Position numbers and translations under genes: made by a program | Shown here: in pieces, positions 43,222 through 47,355 of the stretch | How the letters are laid out: every line of letters begins with the position of its first letter | Numbering within the stretch: position 1 is the first letter of the stretch | Source of the DNA: Chitinophagaceae bacterium | GTDB taxonomy: Bacteria > Bacteroidota > Bacteroidia > Chitinophagales > Chitinophagaceae | Assembly (NCBI GenBank): GCA_019747705.1 | Contig: JAIEQM010000043.1 | Location: forward strand, 1 to 47,355 | Reading direction: 5' to 3' | Length of the DNA stretch: 47,355 nt | The notes under the pieces: generated by a model | Told to the model about the DNA's origin: nothing | The model's input: the letters and a program-made list of their open reading frames with translations, nothing else | The model's database searches: none

Positions 43222-44016
43222 ATGAACAAAAAACTGCTGGCTGGTTTACAGATTATTATGTATGCCGGTATGGTTACAGTAAATGCATTAGCCAATATTT
43301 TGCCAATTAATGGATTAAATACCGGCGAAGTGAGCGCCCTGTTTGATAACCGTTTTGTGCCCGCAGGATTTACATTCAGCATGTGGGGTATTATTTATTT
43401 ATTCCTTTTTGCATGGGTGGCAGCATCAGCAATCATATTGTGGAAGGGAGATGAAAAGGAACCTTTGTTTGAACATGTAAAAAGGATTGCCCCATTGTTT
43501 TTAATTACCTGTATTTTAAATGCCGTTTGGATTTTTCTATGGCATTATCTGCAAATCGTTTTTACTTTGATTGTAATGCTTTGGTTACTCAGAACCCTCA
43601 TTGCTATATACAGAAAAATGCAATTGCACCGCAACATCATTACCGGTGTTAACCTGTGGACTTTATACGCACCGTTTGTAATTTACCTCGCCTGGATTTG
43701 TGTGGCCACTATTGCCAACACTTCTGCTTTGCTGGTGCATGTTCAATGGAATGGTTTTGGAATGGATGCATGGATATGGAGTTGCATCATGATTGTAATT
43801 GCTTTTTTGTTAACTGCAGGTTTTACTTATTGGCGTGGAGAGCTTGCATTTGGATTGGTAACAGCATGGGCATTGTATGGAATTTATAAAGCACAATTGG
43901 GTAATAGTGAGATGGTGGGTTACACTGCATTAGGCGGAAGCATGCTTTGTTTGGTTTTTGCAGTGCTTGGATTTTTAAAGTGGAACAGAAAAACACCGCT
44001 GGAAGGAATTATTTAA
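43222..44016 (+). CDS. TspO/MBR-related tryptophan-rich membrane protein
   Basis: 264 residues with about seven to eight helices. The motifs FVPAGFTFSMWGIIYLFLF, NAVWIFLWHY and FVIYLAWICVATIAN follow the TspO (tryptophan-rich sensory protein) pattern, though it is longer than classical TspO of about 160 residues. TspO proteins bind porphyrins and other hydrophobic ligands. Probably one transcript with the acyltransferase. Its end overlaps the converging RDD gene by four bases. Confidence 0.65.
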   Translation: MNKKLLAGLQIIMYAGMVTVNALANILPINGLNTGEVSALFDNRFVPAGFTFSMWGIIYLFLFAWVAASAIILWKGDEKEPLFEHVKRIAPLFLITCILNAVWIFLWHYLQIVFTLIVMLWLLRTLIAIYRKMQLHRNIITGVNLWTLYAPFVIYLAWICVATIANTSALLVHVQWNGFGMDAWIWSCIMIVIAFLLTAGFTYWRGELAFGLVTAWALYGIYKAQLGNSEMVGYTALGGSMLCLVFAVLGFLKWNRKTPLEGII

Positions 44017-44573
44017 CGGAGTTTCTTTACTACGTATGTTTTTCCGATACGATCGTGCAGGGCACGGAACTTTTCATCTGTAAGAAGAAAAATAATTTCT
44101 GTGATGAATAATGCCGCAAGCAAAATTGCATAAACAGCCGCCCAGCTTACCCCATCAGAAAGAGAATTGAACAGGTTGGGCAGAACAGAGTTCTCTGTAT
44201 CATAAATATAATAGTAGTAAACAGTAAAACAAATCATGGTAAACTGCAAAGCGAAATAAAGAATGTTTCGTAATACTACATTGCTGAGTGTTAACTTTTC
44301 CAGGTCATAGTTGACCACTTTAATCCCCAGTGCCATTTTTCCAACCGAAGCCCCGTAGATATATTCCATCACCGGTTGATAAAACAGAGGAAGCAGGGAT
44401 GTAAAAGCAACCAGGTAAGGAGAGCCCCATTGGGCTGTTACAGCGCTTAATATAAAAGAAAACACCCGCAGAATAATACCATCAATAAAACGGGCGCCAA
44501 AGCGTGACCAGAAACCAACAAATTTATAATCCGGCTCCTGGAAATCATCCAGCAGGCTTTCTTCTGTTTGCAT
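44013..44573 (-). CDS. RDD family membrane protein 1
   Basis: 186 residues with four to five helices. The family motif is GFWSRFGARFIDGIILR near residue 22. GKMALGIKVVNYD and ALHDRIGKTYVVKK are the other conserved ends. RDD proteins are small membrane proteins, some involved in ion exchange; the function here is unknown. It lies one base after a clear paralogue (44575-45165). Confidence 0.8.
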   Translation of the reverse strand: MQTEESLLDDFQEPDYKFVGFWSRFGARFIDGIILRVFSFILSAVTAQWGSPYLVAFTSLLPLFYQPVMEYIYGASVGKMALGIKVVNYDLEKLTLSNVVLRNILYFALQFTMICFTVYYYYIYDTENSVLPNLFNSLSDGVSWAAVYAILLAALFITEIIFLLTDEKFRALHDRIGKTYVVKKLR

Positions 44574-44574
44574 T

Positions 44575-45165
44575 TTATGGATTTACGGGAATGGTTATAA
44601 GATCATTTGTTTTCTTTACCACATAAGTTTTGCCAACACGGTCATGTAAGGCTCTGTACTTTTCATCAGTGAGTAAAAAAATCAATTCAGCAATATAAAA
44701 AACAATGATTGACAGGCCATATACCAAAACAATGGCAAGCTGTGGCGTGAAAATATCTGATAAACTTCTGAAACCACCAATATCAGACTCATTAAAATCA
44801 TACTTGTTATAAAACTCTATGAAGATATTTGCGATTTGGAAAGCGAAATAAAAAATATTACGGAGAACTACATTGCTGATGGATAATGGCTGCAAGTCAT
44901 AATTTACAATTTTAATACCGAGGGTCATCTTGCCAACTGTTGCACCAAATTTATATTCTAAAAAAAAGCGATACAAAAGAGGGATGACTGCCACAACAAT
45001 AATCCCTGCGCTGCTATTAATAAAATTAATGACATAAGAAATAATGATACCTCCCACCCATAAGATGAGCCCGTCAATAAAAAGTGCCCCAAGACGTGGC
45101 CAAAAGCCAACATATTGATAGTGGGGTTGTTCAAAATCGTTAAGAAGGCTTTCGTTTGGCTCCAT
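44575..45165 (-). CDS. RDD family membrane protein 2
   Basis: 196 residues. It shares the layout of its neighbour: FWPRLGALFIDGLILW, GATVGKMTLGIKIVNYDLQ, ALHDRVGKTYVVKK. It differs mainly in the loop near residues 115-135. A tandem duplication in one transcript. A terminator-like hairpin at 45237-45256 lies upstream and would isolate it from genes to the right. Confidence 0.8.
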   Translation of the reverse strand: MEPNESLLNDFEQPHYQYVGFWPRLGALFIDGLILWVGGIIISYVINFINSSAGIIVVAVIPLLYRFFLEYKFGATVGKMTLGIKIVNYDLQPLSISNVVLRNIFYFAFQIANIFIEFYNKYDFNESDIGGFRSLSDIFTPQLAIVLVYGLSIIVFYIAELIFLLTDEKYRALHDRVGKTYVVKKTNDLITIPVNP

Positions 45166-45236
45166 TGCGTGTGTTTGGTAAAAACGAATTTAAGAGCTGG
45201 AAAGCAGAGTTTCAAATTTTGTAAAACCAATAAAAA

Positions 45237-45256
45237 AGCAACCGCTGAGGGTTGCT
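45237..45256 (-). terminator. Intrinsic terminator for the split lipoprotein gene
   Basis: On the minus strand AGCAACC pairs with GGTTGCT and is followed by TTTTTTA. It lies 25 bases beyond the stop at 45281, which supports 45281-45466 being the true 3' end of a gene. Confidence 0.65.
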
Positions 45257-45280
45257 TTGCAAAAAAAGTCGATTGAAGAA

Positions 45281-45466
45281 TTATTGTATGATAAAATTAA
45301 TACTGATTACTTTTTTTCTGCTGCCTTTTGAGTTACCGTACCCGCCGCCATTGCCGCAACGTGGCCTGTTATTATCATCAGCAGCAATTGAAATTTCCAC
45401 TTTATCGGTGCCCAGGAATTTTCCTGCTGGCGTATAAGTATAAGTCATGGCACTGATGTTGCTCAC
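45281..45466 (-). pseudogene. C-terminal part of a small lipoprotein gene, cut off by cassette A
   Basis: About 61 codons: VSNISAMTYTYTPAGKFLGT, DKVEISIAADD, CGNGGGYGNSKGSRKKVISI, NFIIQ, stop. The YTYTPA-x-x-F-x-GTD-x-VEI pattern is that of small Bacteroidota lipoproteins with a Ig-like fold. It has no start codon or signal of its own. It joins in frame to 46952-47150 when the 1486-base insert between them is removed. Confidence 0.75.
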
Positions 45467-45663
45467 GAACAGGGCTTTGTGCAGGTTGGGAAATAGAATT
45501 CCGTCTGCCCGTAACCGCTGCTGATTGGAAATATAAAGTGGAAGTTAAGAACTAAAGTTCAGCGATGTACGTCCTGCCCGAACAAAAGCTGAACAGAATT
45601 ACAAATGTTCATTGTTATTCCGTCTGCCCAACTTGCACAAAACCCCATGTTGTGCGTAGTACT
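45466..45663 (-). repeat. attC-like imperfect palindrome of cassette A
   Basis: Minus-strand order: TACGCACAAC, then GTGCAAGTTGGG (45638-45627), GCAGACGGAATAAC, TTGTAATTCTGTTCAGC, a GTTCAGC/GCTGAAC hairpin, CAGCAGCGGTTA, GGGCAGACGGAATTCTATTT, CCCAACCTGCAC (45490-45479) and CTGTTCG. The GTGCAAGTTGGG and CCCAACCTGCAC arms pair at 11 of 12. The left outer arm has two extra bases relative to the right. The site at 21211-21413 has the same order of elements but different, self-complementary arm sequences. Confidence 0.75.
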
Positions 45664-45671
45664 TTGAATAA

Positions 45672-45703
45672 TTAAAAAAGGCTGTCAAACAAATGACAGC
45701 CTT
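45672..45703 (-). terminator. Intrinsic terminator inside cassette A
   Basis: AAGGCTGTCA and TGACAGCCTT form a perfect ten-base stem with a six-base loop (45678-45703). On the minus strand it is followed by TTTTTTAAT. It lies five bases after the last cargo gene and nine bases before the palindrome. Confidence 0.85.
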
Positions 45704-45707
45704 CTGT

Positions 45708-45890
45708 TTATTCCTTTTGTGGACTTAGACGTGTCCAGATTTTTATAAGAATAATAATTGAGAGAATGAACACAATAGAAAATAGAACTTCGGTAAAAGT
45801 ATTGAGGCTATGTGTCAATTTTAACACAGTCGCAATAATTGAGATTGCAAGCCAAATAAAAACAATATAAATAGATTTAATCTTTTTCAT
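45708..45890 (-). CDS. Small two-helix membrane protein, cassette A
   Basis: 60 residues from the ATG at 45890 (MKKIKSIYIVFIWLAISIIA). The upstream ATG at 45923 lies inside the preceding gene. Two hydrophobic helices (about 6-25 and 32-52) and a short charged tail. No family recognised. As the last cargo gene next to a Cys-rich lipoprotein it could be an immunity-like or partner protein, but this is speculation. Confidence 0.5.
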   Translation of the reverse strand: MKKIKSIYIVFIWLAISIIATVLKLTHSLNTFTEVLFSIVFILSIIILIKIWTRLSPQKE

Positions 45891-45910
45891 ATGATAAATG
45901 TTTAATAAAA

Positions 45911-46627
45911 TTAACGACGACATTGTGTCGCATTACAACCACATGCTGCAGCAATAAGAAGCATAACTTGAGGTTGAGTGTCAACTGCAATACAAGACCA
46001 GAAACCATCACAAAATTCATCTTTCTCTGCCTTATAACAAGCTGAAAAGCTTTCTCCTGGTTCTCTCTGACAAAATCCAGTGCCTCCATGATTACCATGA
46101 CAATCAGTAACTTGTATAATCCTATATTCGGCTTCATTATAACCCAACTGAGAATAACTTTGAATGCCGTTTTCAATATTTATTAATGCTGCTTCGTTGT
46201 TGTTTGTAACAATGATTTGCCCATTATTTTTATCAAAAACTTTTCGGCCAAAAAGAAATTCACTATTAATTTGGAATACGCCCTTAATAAAACTTCCTTT
46301 AACAGAATAATACTTTTCTGGGGATTCTTCAAACCGCATCATTGCAATAGTTATACCTTCATTTTTGTTTTCAAAAATCCTTATAGAGTTTTCCAAAATT
46401 TTTGAAGACACTTTTTGATACACACCAGTTGATTTAGTGAGTGCGGAGAAAATCATGTCTCGTTGTTCTTGATTTGGCTCAACATTAAAACTTGATAGTC
46501 CGTATGCTTGTTTTAACGAACTAATCAATTTTGAATCTTTGTCTTTGTCAAATGTTGGTATTTCTGCTTCATTTTTTTGGCAAGCTGCCATTGTAATGAC
46601 TAAAAGTCCAAATAATAGTTTCTTCAT
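45911..46627 (-). CDS. Lipoprotein with a Cys-rich C-terminal domain, cassette A
   Basis: 238 residues. Lipoprotein signal ends at Cys16 (LVITMAAC). The middle (about 20-170) is mixed helix and strand without a recognised domain. The last 63 residues carry eight Cys (176, 186, 197, 206, 212, 229, 231, 236) and His-Gly motifs, as in a disulfide-knotted or metal-binding small domain. A -7 box TACTTTTG lies upstream at 46657-46650. The function is unknown; the combination of an HTH gene and a Cys-rich exported product suggests an interaction or toxin-like role, but nothing proves it. Confidence 0.6.
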   Translation of the reverse strand: MKKLLFGLLVITMAACQKNEAEIPTFDKDKDSKLISSLKQAYGLSSFNVEPNQEQRDMIFSALTKSTGVYQKVSSKILENSIRIFENKNEGITIAMMRFEESPEKYYSVKGSFIKGVFQINSEFLFGRKVFDKNNGQIIVTNNNEAALINIENGIQSYSQLGYNEAEYRIIQVTDCHGNHGGTGFCQREPGESFSACYKAEKDEFCDGFWSCIAVDTQPQVMLLIAAACGCNATQCRR

Positions 46628-46649
46628 AATTTTAAAATTTTTGTTTGCA

Positions 46650-46685
46650 CAAAAGTAAAATGTCCGACTCCGATAATATTGGAGT
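46650..46685 (-). promoter_or_regulatory. Promoter and small palindrome before the Cys-rich lipoprotein gene
   Basis: TACTTTTG (46657-46650, minus strand) matches TAnnTTTG and would start transcription about 16 bases before the ATG at 46627. ACTCC (46667-46671) and GGAGT (46681-46685) flank the -33 region as a short inverted repeat. It could be an operator for the HTH protein encoded just upstream, or a weak hairpin at the end of that gene. Confidence 0.35.
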
Positions 46686-46921
46686 TATAAATTTTCTTCA
46701 AAAAATTTTATCTTGAACCTACCACTGACTTCATAATAATAAGTGTTTTTGAATTTGTCGTACTTGATGGGTGCTCCTAAGTCTTTCATAACACTAATAT
46801 ATTCATACAATGTACTCTCAGATATTTCTAATTTATCTGCAAGTTCTTGAGGCGTTCCAGTAGCTCTTCTTGCGATTAGGTAGTCTATCCTTGTAAATCT
46901 GTCAAAAAATTTTTTGGGCAT
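46685..46921 (-). CDS. Small helix-turn-helix (HTH_11/DeoR-like) protein, cassette A
   Basis: 78 residues from the ATG at 46921 (MPKKFFDRFTRIDYLIARRA). The upstream in-frame ATG at 46960 lies in host DNA outside the cassette. A winged helix-turn-helix fills the protein: GTPQELADKLEISESTLYEY, then a wing with GAPIKYDKFKNTYYYE. In Bacteroidota such proteins often stand beside small exported proteins. It is the first gene of cassette A, 30 bases from its end, as genes in integron cassettes usually are, and could be driven by the host gene's promoter. Confidence 0.7.
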   Translation of the reverse strand: MPKKFFDRFTRIDYLIARRATGTPQELADKLEISESTLYEYISVMKDLGAPIKYDKFKNTYYYEVSGRFKIKFFEENL

Positions 46922-46931
46922 GACGGTCGTT

Positions 46932-47150
46932 TTAGATAGTATTACGCACAACAGATGCATTGGTTGCCTGTTTACTGATGCTGATGCCTGAGGATGGATT
47001 GCTGTATTGATTTAAATTGAGCTGATAGGTTTGATCGGCTGCCAGCGCCACATTGAGTGTGATGGTTTCATCTTTTGCAATTTTTTCTTTTTGGCAGGCT
47101 GCCAGGAACATCAGCACCATCAGTGGTAAGAAACGTAGTGGTTGTTTCAT
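46932..47150 (-). pseudogene. N-terminal part of the small lipoprotein gene split by cassette A
   Basis: 72 codons as read. A lipoprotein signal ends at Cys19 (LMVLMFLAAC), then TITLNVALAADQTYQLNLNQ and GISISKQATNAS. The last six codons and the stop belong to the inserted cassette. With the segment at 45281-45466 it reconstructs a protein of about 128 residues. No promoter is obvious upstream; 47151-47281 holds nothing I can name. Confidence 0.75.
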
Positions 47151-47281
47151 AACAGTAAGTTTAAAGGTGATTAAAAAGAACAGGTTAAAGTTAGTGAGAA
47201 TAATGATGAACGAATGTTAAGGCTAATTAATCTTTTGAGGTGCTAAGAGTAGTAGTGAGCTAATCTGTAGAGAAAGAAATC

Positions 47282-47351
47282 TAATGACTATCCGCTATTT
47301 GGAATTGAGCAATACCAAGGGTTCGATAATGTGGCGACCAATAGTCTATCA
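47282..47351 (-). repeat. Window-terminal inverted repeat, right copy
   Basis: Exact reverse complement of bases 1-70. Four bases (AATA) follow it before the window ends. Confidence 0.9.
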
Positions 47352-47355
47352 AATA

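Larger units (their letters stand above)
45466..46951 (-). mobile_element. Integron-like gene cassette A (HTH regulator, Cys-rich lipoprotein, small membrane protein) inside a lipoprotein gene
   Basis: 1486 bases on the minus strand, inserted after host G (46952). It begins GTTGTGCGTAATACT (shared G first) and ends in a palindrome of about 198 bases that opens with AGTACTACGCACAAC (45663-45649), the complement of the start with one mismatch, and closes CTGTTCG at 45466. Excision restores ATNAS-VSNIS in frame. All three cargo genes read in the host direction; the first starts 30 bases from the left end, and a terminator stands between the last gene and the palindrome. No recombinase gene. Its layout equals that of 17388-21413. 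Confidence 0.8.

Noticed and set aside
45466..46952. Classical transposon with terminal inverted repeats and target duplication
   Set aside because: The complementary 15-base motifs are at the left edge and about 198 bases inside the right edge, no transposase is encoded and excision restores the host frame without a duplication other than one shared G. An integron-like cassette fits better.

Overview
The window looks like a draft-assembly segment from a Bacteroidota chromosome, most likely family Chitinophagaceae. The support is Bacteroidota-type promoters (TTTG-N19-TAnnTTTG, for example upstream of rpsJ), a T9SS C-terminal sorting domain, YHS, NRDE, RDD and PorT-like families, lipoproteins with Bacteroidota-type leaders, and weak or absent Shine-Dalgarno sequences. 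TGA ends many intact genes here, so the standard bacterial code is in use. No tRNA, rRNA, CRISPR array, transposase or integrase gene was seen.

Layout. 0.1-1.4 kb (minus): a CCG-domain Fe-S protein and a small membrane protein. 1.5-8.3 kb (plus): mostly tightly packed or overlapping genes (ATP-grasp, Crp/Fnr, two YHS proteins, DoxX, a frameshifted YceI, DinB, NRDE, a second ATP-grasp, LysE). 8.5-12.1 kb: three exported proteins of unknown function. 12.2-12.6 kb: a remnant of a second LysE gene abutting a cupin gene killed by a nonsense codon. 12.7-16.7 kb: a membrane Fe-S protein, a PyrR-like phosphoribosyltransferase, an ORF6N protein, a zinc-ribbon protein and a glutaminyl cyclase. 16.8-21.5 kb: a PorT-like beta-barrel gene split by a 4-kb cassette carrying a TolB-like lipoprotein and a subtilase broken by an in-frame TGA. 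21.6-35.4 kb: the S10-spc ribosomal protein operon from rpsJ to secY-map, with a NYN-domain RNase-like gene between rplB and rpsS and many palindromic repeats in its gaps. 35.4-44 kb: M20 peptidase, a conserved hypothetical protein, a YhiN-like flavoprotein, a Tat-exported class V aminotransferase, a NAGPA-type glycosidase, an acyltransferase and a TspO-like protein. 44-45.2 kb: two RDD proteins. 45.3-47.2 kb: a small lipoprotein gene split by a second, 1.5-kb cassette.

The main discovery is that the two insertions share one architecture. Each has broken a host gene whose two halves still rejoin in frame when the insert is removed. Each insert starts with TTGT just after a host G. Its cargo runs in the same direction as the host gene, then comes an intrinsic-terminator-like hairpin, then an imperfect palindrome of about 200 bp. 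The palindrome begins with the inverse complement of the insert's own first 15 bases and ends in CTGYTCG. The terminal sequences differ between the two inserts, but each pairs with its own partner, and the internal stems also covary. This is the design of an integron gene cassette with its attC site, but with long sites, no integrase nearby, and single cassettes scattered into ordinary coding genes.

The ribosomal operon is unusual in four ways: the NYN gene, enlarged gaps full of REP-like palindromes and heptamer repeats, a textbook terminator between rplO and secY, and a break after map with infA, rpmJ, rpsM, rpsK, rpsD, rpoA and rplQ absent. The two ends of the window carry the same 70 bases in inverted orientation, probably the repeat at which the assembly stopped.
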